64,000 nucleotides of DNA from positions 1,428,001 to 1,492,000 of the forward strand of contig NC_079876.1 in assembly GCF_029227915.1 (NCBI RefSeq), written 5' to 3'. A model generated the notes under the pieces. The model ran no database searches. It was not told where the DNA came from and saw nothing but the letters and a program-made list of their open reading frames with translations. The stretch comes from Hydractinia symbiolongicarpus. Lineage: Eukaryota; Cnidaria; Hydrozoa; Anthoathecata; Hydractiniidae. Both the position numbers and the translations under genes were made by a program. Positions 48,149 through 61,943 of the stretch are shown here, in pieces; the first letter of the stretch is position 1, and each line of letters begins with the position of its first letter.

Positions 48149-51100
48149 ATTTCCCGAACGATTTTTTAAATTATTATTCCACCACTAAAGCCCATGAGAC
48201 TTGTAGTATTTAAAAATACTTTCATTTTTGATGAGACGCTGAATAAAAGAAGTTTAATCGCCGGCAAACAAAAACCCGCGACTTCCCGTAAATCCCGGAC
48301 TTGGACCGTATAATCAAAAGTATACAAACAAAGTACCCAGGGAGTAAACTCATTTCTCAAACGATTTTTTAAATTATTATTTCACCACTAAATCCCATGA
48401 GACTTGTATTTTTTAAAAATGTTTTCATTTTTGATGAGACGCTGAATAAAAGAAGTTTAATCGCCGGCAAACGAAAACCCGCGATTTCCCGTAAATCCCG
48501 GACTCGGCCCGAATAGTCAAAAGTATACAAGAAAAGTACCCAGTGAGTAAACTCATTTCCCGAACGAATTTTTAAATTATTTTTTCCCCACTAAAACGCA
48601 TGAGACTTGTAGTTTTTAGAAATGTTTTCATTTTTGATGAGACGCTTAATTAAAGTGGTTTAATCGCCGGCAAACGAAAACTCGCGATTTCCCGTAAATC
48701 CCGGGCTTGGCCCGTATAGTCGAATGTATACAAAGAAAGTACCCTGTGAGTAAACTCATTTCCAAAACGATTTTTTAAATTATCTTTTCACCACTAAAAC
48801 GCATGAGACTTGTAGTTTTCAAAAATGTTTTCATTTTTGATGAGACGCTGAATAAAAGAAGTTTAATCGCCTGCAAACGAAAACCTGCGATTTCCCGTGA
48901 ATCCCGGACTCGGCCCGTATAGTCAAAAGTATACAAAGAAAGTACCCAGGGTGTAAACTCATTTCCCGAACGATTTTTTAAATTATTATTCCACCACTAA
49001 AGCCCATGAGACTTGTAGTATTTAAAAATACTTTCATTTTTGATGAGACGCTGAATAAAAGAAGTTTAATCGCCGGCAAACAAAAACCCGCGACTTCCCG
49101 TAAATCCCGGACTCGGACCGTATAATCAAAAGTATACAAACAAAGTACCCAGGGAGTGAACTCATTTCTCAAACGATTTTTTAAATTATTATTTCACCAC
49201 TAAATCCCATGAGACTTGTATTTTTTAAAAATGTTTTCATTTTTGATGAGACGCTGAATAAAAGAAGTTTAATCGCCGGCAAACGAAAACCCGCGATTTC
49301 CCGTAAATCCCGGACTCGGCCCGAATAGTCAAAAGTATACAAGAAAAGTACCCAGTGAGTAAACTCATTTCCCGAACGAATTTTTAAATTATTTTTTCCC
49401 CACTAAAACGCACGAGACTTGTAGTTTTTAGAAATGTTTTCATTTTTGATGAGACGCTTAATTAAAGTGGTTTAATCGCCGGCAAACGAAAACTCGCGAT
49501 TTCCCGTAAATCCCGGGCTTGGCCCGTATAGTCGAATGTATACAAAGAAAGTACCCTGTGAGTAAACTCATTTCCAAAACGATTTTTTAAATTATCTTTT
49601 CACCACTAAAACGCTTGAGACTTGTAGTTTTCAAAAATGTTTTCATTTTTGATGAGACGCTAAATAAAAGGAGTTTAACCGCCGGCAAACGAAAACCCAC
49701 CATTTCCAGTAAACCCCGAACTCGGCCCGCATAGTCAAAAGTATACAAAGAAAGTACCCAGGGTGTAAACTCATTTCCCGAACGATTTTTTAAATTATTA
49801 TTCCACCACTAAAGCCCATGACACTTGTAGTATTTAAAAATACTTTCATTTTTGATGAGACGCTGAATAAAAGAAGTTTAATCGACGGCAAACAAAAACC
49901 CGCGACTTCCCGTAAATCCCGGACTCGGCCCGTATAGTCAAAAGTATACAAAGAAAGTACCCAGGTAGTAAACTCATTTCCCGAACGATTTTTTAAATTA
50001 TTATTTCACCACTAAAGCCCATAAGACTTGTAGTTTTTAAAAATGTTTTCATTTTTGATGAGACGCTGAATAAAAGAAGTTTAATCGCCGGCAAACGAAA
50101 ACCCGCGATTTCCCGTAAATTTCGGACTCGGCCCGGATAATTAAAAGTATACAAGAAAAGTACCCAGTGAGTAAACTCATTTCCCGAACGAATTTTTAAA
50201 TTATTTTTTCCCCACTAAAACGCATGAGACTTGTAGTTTTTAGAAATGTTTTCATTTTTGATGAGACGCTTAATGAAAGTGGTTTAATAGCCGGCAAACG
50301 AAAACTTGCGATTTCCCGTAAATCCCGGGCTTGGCCCGTATAGTCGAATGTATACAAAGAAAGTACCCTGTGAGTAAACTCATTTCCAAAACGATTTTTT
50401 AAATTATCTCTTCACCACTAAAACGCTTGAGACTTGTAGTTTTCAAAAATGTTTTCATTTTTGATGAGACGCAAAATAAAAGAATTTTAACCGCCGGCAA
50501 ACGAAAACCCGCCATTTCCCGTAAACCCCGGACTCGGCCCGCATAGTCAAAAGTATACAAAGAAAGTACCCAGGGTGTAAACTCATTTCCCGAACGATTT
50601 TTTAAATTATTATTCCACCACTAAAGCCCATGAGACTTGTAGTATTTAAAAATACTTTCATTTTTGATGAGACGCTGAATAAAAGAAGTTTAATCGCCGG
50701 CAAACAAAAACCCGCGACTTCCCGTAAATCCCGGACTCGGACCGTATAATCAAAAGTATACAAACAAAGTACCCAGGGAGTAAACTCATTTCTCAAACGA
50801 TTTTTTAAATTATTATTTCACCACTAAATCCCATGAGACTTGTATTTTTTAAAAATGTTTTCATTTTTGATGAGACGCTGAATAAAAGAAGTTTAATCGC
50901 CGGCAAACGAAAACCCGCGATTTCCCGTAAATCCCGGACTCGGCCCGAATAGTCAAAAGTATACAAGAAAAGTACCCAGTGAGTAAACTCATTTCCCGAA
51001 CGAATTTTTAAATTATTTTTTCCCCACTAAAACGCATGAGACTTGTAGTTTTTAGAAATGTTTTCATTTTTGATGAGACGCTTAATTAAAGTGGTTTAAT

Positions 51101-52005
51101 CGCCGGCAAACGAAAACTCGCGATTTCCCGTAAATCCCGGGCTTGGCCCGTATAGTCGAATGTATACAAAGAAAGTACCCTGTGAGTAAACTCATTTCCA
51201 AAACGATTTTTTAAATTATCTTTTCACCACTAAAACGCTTGAGACTTGTAGTTTTCAAAAATGTTTTCATTTTTGATGAGACGCTAAATAAAAGGAGTTT
51301 AACCGCCGGCAAACGAAAACCCACCATTTCCAGTAAACCCCGAACTCGGCCCGCATAGTCAAAAGTATACAAAGAAAGTACCCAGGGTGTAAACTCATTT
51401 CCCAAACGATTTTTTAAATTATTATTCCACCACTAAAGCCCATGAGACTTGTAGTATTTAAAAATACTTTCATTTTTGATGAGACGCTGAATAAAAGAAG
51501 TTTAATCGCCGGCAAGCAAAAACCCGCGACTTCCCGTAAATCCCGGACTCGGCCCGTATAGTCAAAAGTATACAAAGAAAGTACCCAGGGAGTAAACTCA
51601 TTTCCCGAACGATTTTTTAAATTATTATTTCACCACTAAAGCCCATGAGACTTGTAGTTTTTAAAAATGTTTTCATTTTTGATGAGACGCTGAATAAAAG
51701 AATTTTAATCGCCGGCAAACGAAAACCCGCCATTTCCCGTAAATCCCGGACTCGGCCCGGATAGTCAAAAGTATACAAGAAAAGTACCCAGTGAGTAAAC
51801 TCATTTCCCGAACGAATTTTTAAATTATTTTTTCCCCACTAAAACGCATGAGACTTGTAGTTTTCAAAAATGTTCTCATTTTTGATGAGACGCTAAATAA
51901 AAGAAGTTTAACCGCCGGCAAACGAAAACCTGCGATTTCCCGTAAATCCCGGACTCGGCCCGTATAGTCAAAAGTATACAAAGAAAGTACCCGGGGTGTA
52001 AACTC
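48149..52005 (+). repeat. Four-monomer HOR at exact 812 bp spacing
   Basis: The first unit of each copy starts at 48,149, 48,961, 49,773, 50,585 and 51,397, exactly 812 bp apart. Unit order: D' (TTCCACCACTAAAGCCCATG, GTAGTATTTAAAAATACTTTC, GCGACTTCCC); D (AAATCCCATGAG or AAAGCCCATRAG); a unit with CGAATTTTTAAATT and TTTTTTCCCCAC; and a unit with ATTATCTTTTCACC, usually with CGCTTGAG. Alternate copies are more alike (1,624 bp offset, for example 48,961 and 50,585), so an eight-monomer super-repeat of two diverged four-mers exists. The last copy breaks down before 52,006, three units after 51,397. Confidence 0.88.
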
Positions 52006-54441
52006 ATTTCCCGAACGATTTTTTAAATTATTATTTCACCACTAAAGCCCATGAGACTTGTAGTTTTTAAAAATGTTTTCATTTTTGATGAGACGCTGAA
52101 TAAAAGAAGTTTAATCGCCGGCAAACGAAAACCCGCGATTTCCCGTAAATTTCGGACTCGGCCCGGATAATTAAAAGTATACAAGAAAAGTACCCAGTGA
52201 GTAAACTCATTTCCCGAACGAATTTTTAAATTATTTTTTCCCCACTAAAACGCATGAGACTTGTAGTTTTTAGAAATGTTTTCATTTTTGATGAGACGCT
52301 TAATAAAAGAGGTTTAATCGCCGGCAAACGAAATCCCGCGATTTCCCGTAAATCCCGGGCTTGGCCCGTATAGTCGAATGTATACAAAGAAAGTACCCAG
52401 GAAGTAAACTCATTTCCCGAACGATTTTTTAAATTTTCTTTTCACCACTAAAACGCATGAGACTTGTAGTTTTCAAAAATGTTTTCATTTTTGATGAGAC
52501 GCTGAATAAAAGAAGTTTAATCGCCGGCAAACGAAAACCTGGGATTTCCCGTGAATCCCGAACTCGGCCCGTATAGTCAAAAGTATACAAAGAAAGTACC
52601 CGGGGTGTAAACTCATTTCCCGAACGATTTTTTAAATTGCTATTTCACCACTAAAGCCCATGAGGCTTGTAGTTTTTAAAAATGTTTTCATTTTTGATGA
52701 GACGCTTAATAAAAGTGGTTTAATCGCCGGCAAACGAAATCCCGCGATTTCCCGTAAATCCCGGGCTTGGCCCGTATAGTCGAATGTATACAAAGAAAGA
52801 ACCCAGGAAGTAAACTCATTTCCCTAACGATTTTTTAAATTTCTTTTTCACCACTAAAACGCATGAGACTTGTAGTTTTCAAAAATGTTTTCATTTTTGA
52901 TGAGACGCTTAATGAAAGAGGTTTAATCGCCGGCAAACGAAAACCCGCAATTTCCCGTAAATCCCGGGCTTGGCCCGTATAATCGAATGTATACAAAGAA
53001 AGTACCCTGTGAGTAAACTCATTTCCCGAACGATTTTTTAAATTTTTTTTTCACCACTAAAACGCATGAGACTTGTAGTTTTCAAAAATGTTTTCATTTT
53101 TAATGAGACGCTGAATAAAAGAAGTTTAATCGACGGCAAACGAAAACCTGGGATTTCCCGTGAATCCCGAACTCGGCCTGTATAGTCAAAAGTATACAAA
53201 GAAAGTACCCGGGGTGTAAACTCATTTCCCGAACGATTTTTTAAATTATTATTTCACCACTAAAGCCCATGAGGCTTGTAGTTTTTAAAAATGTTTTCAT
53301 TTTTGATGAGACGCTTAATAAAAGTGGTTTAATCGCCGGCAAACGAAATCCCGCGATTTCCCGTAAATCCCGGGCTTGGCCCGTATAGTCGAATGTATAC
53401 AAAGAAAGAACCCAGGAAGTAAACTCATTTCCCTAACGATTTTTTAAATTTCTTTTTCACCACTAAAACGCATGAGACTTGTAGTTTTCAAAAATGTTTT
53501 CATTTTTGATGAGACGCTTAATGAAAGAGGTTTAATCGCCGGCAAACGAAAACCCGCGATTTCCCGTAAATCCCAGGCTTGGCCCGTATAATCGAATGTA
53601 TACAAAGAAAGTACCCTGTGAGTAAACTCATTTCCAGAACGATTTTTTAAATTATTTTTTCACCACTAAAACGCATAAGACTTGTAGTTTTCAAAAATGT
53701 TTTCATTTCTGATGAGACGCTAAATAAAAGAAGTTTAATCGCCGGCAAACGAAAACCCGCGATTTCCCGTAAATCCCGGGCTTGGCCCGTATAGTCAAAA
53801 GTATACAAAGATAGTACCCAGGGAGTAAACTCATTTCCCGAACGATTTTTTAATTCATTTTTTCACCACTAAAACGCATGAGACTTGTAGTTTTTAAAAA
53901 TGTTTTCATTTTTGATGAGACGCTGAATAAAAGAAGTTTAATCGCCGGCAAACGAAAAGCTGCGATTTTCCGTAAATCCCGGACTCGGCCCGTATAGTCA
54001 AAAGTATACAAAGAAAGTACCCGGGGAGTAAACTAATTTCCTAAACGATTTTTTAAATTATTATTTCACCACTAAAGCCCATGAGACTTGTAGTTTTTAA
54101 AAATGTTTTTATTTTTGATGAGACGCTGAATAAAAGAAGTTTAATCGCCGGCAAACGAAAACCCGCGATTTCCCGTAAATCCCGGACTCGGCCCGTATAG
54201 TCAAAAGTATACAAAGAAAGTACCCAGGGAGTAAACTCATTTCCCGAACGATTTTTTAAATTATTTTTTCACCACTAAAACGCATGAGACTTGTAGTTTT
54301 CAGAAATCGTTTCATTTTTGATGAGACGCTTAATGAAAGTGGTTTAATCGCCGGCAAACGAAAACCTGCGATTTCCCGTAAATCCCAGACTCGGCGTGTA
54401 TAGTCAAAAGTATACAAAGAAAGTACCCAGGGTGTAAACTC
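52006..54441 (+). repeat. Mixed block with a 609 bp duplication
   Basis: About twelve units, mostly D, B-like (CTTAATAAAAGTGG or CTTAATGAAAGAGG) and A types. The pair of strings TGAGGCTTGTAG and AAAGAACCCAGGAAG lies at about 52,661-52,810 and again 609 bp later, which shows a recent three-monomer duplication. The unit near 53,810 with AAAGATAGTACCC recurs 4,060 bp away at 57,870, linking this block to the right-hand part of the array. Confidence 0.78.
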
Positions 54442-57400
54442 ATTTCTCGAACGATTTTTTAAATTATTTTTTCACCACTAAAACGCATGAGACTTGTAGT
54501 TTTCAAAAATGTTTTCATTTTTGATGAGACGCTGAACAAAAGAAGTTTAATCGCCGGCAAACGAAAACGTGCGATTTCCCGTAAATCCCGGACTCGGCAC
54601 CTATAGTCAAAAGTATACAAAGAAAGTACCCAGGGAGTAAACTCATTTCCCAAACGATTTTTTAAATTTATATTTTACCACTAAAGCCCATGAGACTTGT
54701 AGTTTTTAAAAATGTTTTCATTTTTGATGAGACACTGAATAAAAGAAGTTTAATCGCCGGCAAACGAAAACCTGCGATTTCCCATAAATCCTGGACTCGG
54801 CCCGTATAGTCAAAAGTATACAAAGAAAGTACCCAGGGAGTAAACTCATTTCCCGAACGATTTTTTAAATTATTTTTTCACCACTAAAACGCATGAGACT
54901 TGTAGTTTTCCGAAATCGTTTCATTTTTGATGAGACGCTTAATGAAAGTGGTTTAATCGCCGGCAAACGAAAAGCTGCGATTTTCCGTAAATCCCGGACT
55001 CGGCCCGTTTAGTCAAAAGTATACAAAGAAAGTACCCGGGGAGTAAACTAATTTCCTAAACGATTTTTTAAATTATTATTTCACCACTAAAGCCCATGAG
55101 ACTTGTAGTTTTTAAAAATGTTTTCATTTTTGATGAGACGCTGAATAAAAGAAGTTTAATCGCCGGCAAACGAAAACCCGCGATTTCCCGTAAATCCCGG
55201 ACTCAGCCCGTATAGTCAAAAGTATACAAAGAAAGTACCCAGGGAGTAAACTCATTTCCCGAACGATTTTTTAAATTATTTTTTCACCACTAAAACGCAT
55301 GAGACTTGTAGTTTTCAGAAATCGTTTCATTTTTGATGAGACGCTTAATGAAAGTGGTTTAATCGCCGGCAAACGAAAACCTGCGATTTCCCGTAAATCC
55401 CAGACTCGGCGTGTATAGTCAAAAGTATACAAAGAAAGTACCCAGGGTGTAAAGTCATTTCTCGAACGATTTTTTAAATTATTTTTTCACCACTAAAACG
55501 CATGAGACTTGTAGTTTTCAAAAATGTTTTCATTTTTGATGAGACGCTGAATAAAAGAAGTTTAATCGCCGGCAAACGAAAACCTGCGATTTCCCGTAAA
55601 TCCCGGACTCGGCACCTATAGTCAAAAGTATACAAAGAAAGTACCCAGGGAGTAAACTCATTTCCCAAACGATTTTTTAAATTTATATTTTACCACTAAA
55701 GCCCATGAGACTTGTAGTTTTTAAAAATGTTTTCATTTTTGATGAGACACTGAATAAAAGAAGTTTAATCGCCGGCAAACGAAAACCTGCGATTTCCCGT
55801 AAATCCTGGACTCGGCCCGTATAGTCAAAAGTATACAAAGAAAGTACCCAGGGAGTAAACTCATTTCCCGAACGATTTTTTAAATTATTTTTTCACCACT
55901 AAAACGCATGAGACTTGTAGTTTTCAGAAATCGTTTCATTTTTGATGAGACGCTTAATGAAAGTGGTTTAATCGCCGGCAAACGAAAAGCTGCGATTTTC
56001 CGTAAATCCCGGACTCGGCCCGTTTAGTCAAAAGTATACAAAGAAAGTACCCAGGGTGTAAATTCATTTCTCGAACGATTTTTTAAATTATTTTTTCACC
56101 ACTAAAACGCATGAGACTTGTAGTTTTCAAAAATGTTTTCATTTTTGATGAGACGCTGAACAAAAGAAGTTTAATCGCCGGCAAACGAAAACCTGCGATT
56201 TCCCGTAAATCATGGACTCGGCACCTATAGTCAAAAGTATATAAAGAAAGTACCCAGGGAGTAAACTCATTTCCCAAACGATTATTTAAATTATTATTTC
56301 ACCACTAAAGCCCATGAAACTTGTAGTTTTTAAAAATGTTTTCATTTTTGATGAGACACTGAATAAAAGAAGTTTAATCGCCGGCAAACGAAAACCTGCG
56401 ATTTCCCGTAAATCCTGGACTCGGCCCGTATAGTCAAAAGTATACAAAGAAAGTACCCAGGGAGTAAACTCATTTCCCGAACGATTTTTTAAATTATTTT
56501 TTCACCACTAAAACGCATGAGACTTGTAGTTTTCAGAAATCGTTTCATTTTTGATGAGACGCTTAATGAAAGTGGTTTAATCGCCGGCAAACGAAAAGCT
56601 GCGATTTTCCGTAAATCCCGGACTCGTCCCGTTTAGTCAAAAGTATACAAAGAAAGTACCCAGGGTGTAAACTCATTTCTCGAACGATTTTTTAAATTAT
56701 TTTTTCACCACTAAAACGCATGAGACTTGTAGTTTTCAAAAATGTTTTCATTTTTGATGAGACGCTGAACAAAAGAAGTTTAATCGCCGGCAAACGAAAA
56801 CCTGCGATTTCCCGTAAATCATGGACTCGGCACCTATAGTCAAAAGTATATAAAGAAAGTACCCAGGGAGTAAACTCATTTCCCAAACGATTTTTTAAAT
56901 TTATATTTTACCACTAAAGCCCATGAGACTTGTAGTTTTTAAAAATGTTTTCATTTTTGATGAGACGCTGAATAAAAGAAGTTTAATCGCTGGCAAACGA
57001 AAACCTGCGATTTCCCGTAAATCCTGGACTCGGCCCGTATAGTCAAAAGTATACAAAGAAAGTACCCAGGGAGTAAACTCATTTCCCGAACGATTTTTTA
57101 AATTATTTTTTCACCACTAAAACGCATGAGACTTATAGTTTTCAGAAATCGTTTCATTTTTGATGAGACGCTTAATGAAAGTGGTTTAATCGCCGGCAAA
57201 CGAAAAGCTGCGATTTTCCGTAAATCCCGGATTCGGCCCGTATAGTCAAAAGTATACAAAGAAAGTACCCAGGGTGTAAACTCATTTCTCGAACGATTTT
57301 TTAAATTATTTTTTCACCACTAAAACGCATGAGACTTGTAGTTTTCAAAAATGTTTTCATTTTTGATGAGACGCTGAACAAAAGAAGTTTAATCGCCGGC

Positions 57401-57700
57401 AAACGAAAACCTGCGATTTCCCGTAAATCATGGACTCGGCACCTATAGTCAAAAGTATACAAAAAAAGTACCCAGGGAGTAAACTCATTTCCCAAACGAT
57501 TTTTTAAATTTATATTTTACCACTAAAGCCCATGAGACTTGTAGTTTTTAAAAATGTTTTCATTTTTGATGAGTCGCTGAATAAAAGAAGTTTAATCGCC
57601 GGCAAACGAAAACCTGCGATTTCCCGTAAATCCTGGACTCGGCCCGTATAGTCAAAAGTATACAAAGAAAGTACCCAGGGAGTTAACTCATTTCCCAAAC
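54442..57700 (+). repeat. Three-monomer HOR, 609 bp
   Basis: Units starting ATTTCTCGAACG lie at 54,442, 55,457, 56,066, 56,675 and 57,284. The first step is 1,015 bp (five monomers); the rest are exactly 609 bp. Order: a unit with CTGAACAAAAG or CTGAATAAAAG and GGCACCTATAG; a D unit with AAATTTATATTTTACCACT; and a unit with TTTTCAGAAATCGTTTC and CTTAATGAAAGTGG. The 1,015 bp step shows the two extra units that were lost to give the three-monomer form. Confidence 0.88.
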
Positions 57701-59359
57701 GATTATTTAAATTATTACTTCACCACTAAAGCCCATGAGACTTGTAGTTTTTAAAAATGTTTTCATTTTTGATGAGACGCTGAATAAAAGAAGTTTAATC
57801 GCCGGCAAACGAAAACCCGCGATTTCCCGTAAATCCCGGGCTTGGCCCGTATAGTCAAAAGTATACAAAGATAGTACCCAGGGAGTAAACTCATTTCCCG
57901 AACGATTTTTTAATTCATTTTTTCACCACTAAAACGCATGAGACTTGTAGTTTTTAAAAATGTTTTCATTTTTGATGAGACGCTGAATAAAAGAAGTTTA
58001 ATCGCCGGCAAACGAAAACCTGCGATATCCCGTAAATCCCGGACTCGGCCCGTATAGTCAAAAGTATACAAAGAAAGTACCCAGGGAGTAAACTCATTTC
58101 CCGAACGATTTTTTAAATTATTTTTTCACCACTAAAACGCATGAGACTTGTAGTTTTCAGAAATCGTTTCATTTTTGATGAGACGCTTAATGAAAGTGGT
58201 TTAATCGCCGGCAAACGAAAACCTGCGATTTCCCGTAAATCCCAGACTCGGCCCGTATAGTCAAAAGTATACAAAGAAAGTACCCAGGGTGTAAACTCAT
58301 TTCTCGAACGATTTTTTAAATTATTTTTTCACCACTAAAACGCATGAGACTTGTAGTTTTCAAAAATGTTTTCATTTTTGATGAGACGGTGAACAAAAGA
58401 AGTTTAATCACCGGCAAACGAAAACCTGCGATTTCCCGTAAATCCCGGACTTGGCACCTATAGTCGAAAGTATACAAAGAAAGTACCCAGGGAGTAAACT
58501 CATTTACCAAACGATTTTTTAAATTTATATTTTACCACTAAAGCCCATGAGACTTGTAGTTTTTAAAAATGTTTTCATTTTTGATGAGACGCTGAAAAAA
58601 AGAAGTTTAATCGCCGGCAAACGAAAACCTGCGATTTCCCGTAAATCCTGGACGCGGCCCGTATAGTCAAAAGTATACAAAGAAAGTACCCAAGGAGTTA
58701 ACTCATTTCCCAAACGATTATTTAAATTATTTTTTCACCACTAAAGCCCATGAGACTTGTAGTTTTTAAAAATGTTTTCATTTTTGATGAGACGCTGAAT
58801 AAAAGAAGTTTAATCGCCGGCAAACGAAAACCCGGGATTTCCTGTAAATCCCGGACTCGGCCCGTATAGTCAAAAGTATACAAGGAAAGTACCCAGTGAG
58901 TAAACTCATTTCCCGAACGAATTGTTAAATTATTTTTTCACCACCAAAACGCATGAGACTTGTAGTTTTCAGAAATGTTTTCATTTTTGATGAGACGCTT
59001 GATGAAAGTGGTTTAATCGCCGGCAAACGCAAAGCCGCGATTTCCCGTAAATCCCGGGCTTGGCCCGTATAGTCGAATGTATACAAGGAAAGTACCCTGT
59101 GAGTAAAGTCATTTCCAAAACGATTTTTTAAATTATCTTTTCACCACTAAAACGCTTGAGACTTGTAGTTTTCAAAAATGTTTTCATTTTTATGAGACGC
59201 TGAATAAAAGAAGTTTAATCGCCGGCAAACGAAAACCCGCCATTTCCCGTAAACCCCGGACTCGGCCCGTATAGTCAAAAGTATACAAAGAAAGTACCCA
59301 GGGTGTAAACTCATTTCCCTAACGATTTTTTAAATTATTATTTCACCACTAAAGCCCAT
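57701..59359 (+). repeat. Transition block, partly repeated near 62,780-64,000
   Basis: About eight units. The unit with ATTACTTCACCACTAAAGCC near 57,717 recurs at 62,781 (5,064 bp). From the TTTTCAGAAATCG unit onward the offset is 4,861 bp, because the right-hand copy lacks one monomer. The private string GTTTAATCACCGGC near 58,400 is shared with 63,265. Confidence 0.78.
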
Positions 59360-60371
59360 GAGACATGTAGTATTTAAAAATATTTTCATTTTTGATGAGA
59401 CGCTGAATAAAAGAAGTTTAATCGCCGGAAAACGAAAACCGCGACTTCCCGTAAATCCCGGACTCGGCCCGTATAGTCAAAAGTATACAAAGAAAGTACC
59501 CAGGGAGTAAACTCATTTCCCGAACGATTTTTTAAATTATTTCTTTACCACTAAAACGGTGAGACTTGTAGTTTTCAGAAATGTTTTCATTTTTGATGAG
59601 ACGCTTAATGAAAGTTGTTTAATCGCCGACAAACGAAAACCCGCGATTTCCCGTAAATCCCGGGCTTGGCCCGTATAGTCGAATGTATACAAAGAAAGTA
59701 CCCAGTGAGTAAACTCATTTCCGAAACGATTTTTTCAATTATCTTTTCACCATTAAAACGCATGAGACTTGCAGTTTTCAAAAATGTTTTCATTTTTGAT
59801 GAGACGCTTAATAAAAGAGGTTTAATCGCCGGCAAACGAAATCCCGCGATTTCCCGTAAATCCCGGGCTTGGCCCGTATAGTCGAATGTATACAAAGAAA
59901 GTACCCAGGGAGTAAACTCATTTCCCGAACGATTTTTTAAATTTTTTTTCACCACTAAAACGCATGAGACTTGTAGTTTTCAAAAATGTTTTCATTTTTG
60001 ATGAGACGGTGAACAAAAGAAGTTTAATCCCCGGCAAACGAAAACCTGCGATTTCCCGTAAATCCCGGACTTGGCACCTATAGTCGAAAGTATACAAAGA
60101 AAGTACCCAGGGAGTAAACTCATTTACCAAACGATTTTTTAAATTTATATTTTACCACTAAAGCCCATGAGACTTGTAGTTTTTAAAAATGTTTTCATTT
60201 TTTATGAGACGCTGAAAAAAAGAAGTTTAATCGCCGGCAAACGAAAACCTGCGATTTCCCGTAAATCCTGGACGCGGCCCGTATAGTCAAAAGTATACAA
60301 AGAAAGTACCCAGGGAGTTAACTCATTTCCCAAACGATTATTTAAATTATTATTTCACCACTAAAGCCCAT
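59360..60371 (+). repeat. Five-monomer HOR, copy 1 (1,012 bp)
   Basis: Begins at GAGACATGTAGTATTTAAAA and recurs from 60,372 at an offset of 1,012 bp. It contains a unit with AAAACGGTGAGAC, a unit with ATTTCCGAAACG, TTTCAATTATC and GACTTGCAG (also seen in the 3,443 bp HOR), and a unit with GAGACGGTGAACAAAAG. Several units are one to a few bases short, which gives 1,012 rather than 1,015 bp. Confidence 0.87.
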
Positions 60372-61383
60372 GAGACATGTAGTATTTAAAAATATTTTCA
60401 TTTTTGATGAGACGCTGAATAAAAGAAGTTTAATCGCCGGCAAACGAAAACCGCGACTTCCCGTAAATCCCGGACTCGGCCCGTATAGTCAAAAGTATAC
60501 AAAGAAAGCAACCAGGGAGTAAACTCATTTCCCGAACGATTTTTTAAATTATTTCTTCACCACTAAAACGGTGAGACTTGTAGTTTTCAGAAATGTTTTC
60601 ATTTTTGATGAGACGCTTAATGAAAGTTGTTTAATCGCCGACAAACGAAAACCCGCGATTTCCCGTAAATCCCGGGCTTGGCCCGTATAGTCGAATGTAT
60701 ACAAAGAAAGTACCCAGTGAGTAAACTCATTTCCGAAACGATTTTTTCAATTATCTTTTCACCATTAAAACGCATGAGACTTGCAGTTTTCAAAAATGTT
60801 TTCATTTTTGATGAGACGCTTAATAAAAGAGGTTTAATCGCCGGCAAACGAAATCCCGCGATTTCCCGTAAATCCCGGGCTTGGCCCGTATAGTCGAATG
60901 TATACAAAGAAAGTACCCAGGGAGTAAACTCATTTCCCGAACGATTTTTTAAATTTTTTTTCACCACTAAAACGCATGAGACTTGTAGTTTTCAAAAATG
61001 TTTTCATTTTTGATGAGACGGTGAACAAAAGAAGTTTAATCCCCGGCAAACGAAAACCTGCGATTTCCCGTAAATCCCGGACTTGGCACCTATAGTCGAA
61101 AGTATACAAAGAAAGTACCCAGGGAGTAAACTCATTTACCAAACGATTTTTTAAATTTATATTTTACCACTAAAGCCCATGAGACTTGTAGTTTTTAAAA
61201 ATGTTTTCATTTTTTATGAGACGCTGAAAAAAAGAAGTTTAATCGCCGGCAAACGAAAACCTGCGATTTCCCGTAAATCCTGGACGCGGCCCGTATAGTC
61301 AAAAGTATACAAAGAAAGTACCCAGGGAGTTAACTCATTTCCCAAACGATTATTTAAATTATTATTACACCACTAAAGCCCAT
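60372..61383 (+). repeat. Five-monomer HOR, copy 2 (1,012 bp)
   Basis: Near-identical to 59,360-60,371, including the TTTTTTATGAGACGCTGAAAAAAAG variant in the unit near 61,210. Copy 2 ends where GAGACTTGTAG replaces GAGACATGTAG. A third, partial and hybridised version of the same units follows at about 61,790-62,350. Confidence 0.87.
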
Positions 61384-61741
61384 GAGACTTGTAGTTTTTA
61401 AAAATGTTTTCATTTTTGATGAGACGCTGAATAAAAGAAGTTAAATCGCCGGCAAACGAAAACCCGGGATTTCCTGTAAATCCCGGACTCGGCCCGTATA
61501 GTCAAAAGTATACAAGGAAAGTACCCAGTGAGTAAACTCATTTCCCGAACGAATTTTTAAATTATTTTTTCACCACTAAAACGCATGAGACTGGTATTTT
61601 CAGAAATGTTTTCATTTTTGATGAGACGCTTGATGAAAGTGGTTTAATCGCCGGCAAACGAAAACTCGCGATTTCCCGTAAATCCCGGGCTTGGCCCGTA
61701 TAGTCGAATGTATACAAGGAAAGTACCCTGTGAGTAAAGTC

Positions 61742-61943
61742 ATTTCCAAAACGATTTTTTAAATTATCTTTTCACCACTAAAACGCTTGAGACTTGTAGT
61801 ATTTAAAAATATTTTCATTTTTGATGAGACGCTGAATAAAAGAAGTTTAATCGCCGGCAAACGAAAACCGCGACTTTCCGTAAATCCCGGACTCGGCCCG
61901 TATAGTCAAAAGTATACAAAGAAAGTACCCAGGGAGTAAACTC
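61742..61943 (+). repeat. Hybrid monomer (CGCTTGAG unit joined to TATTTAAAAATATT unit)
   Basis: The left half carries ATTATCTTTTCACC and CGCTTGAGAC. The right half carries GTAGTATTTAAAAATATTTTC and the one-base-short AACCGCGACTT core. In the 59,100-59,560 region these halves belong to two different units two positions apart. Confidence 0.72.
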
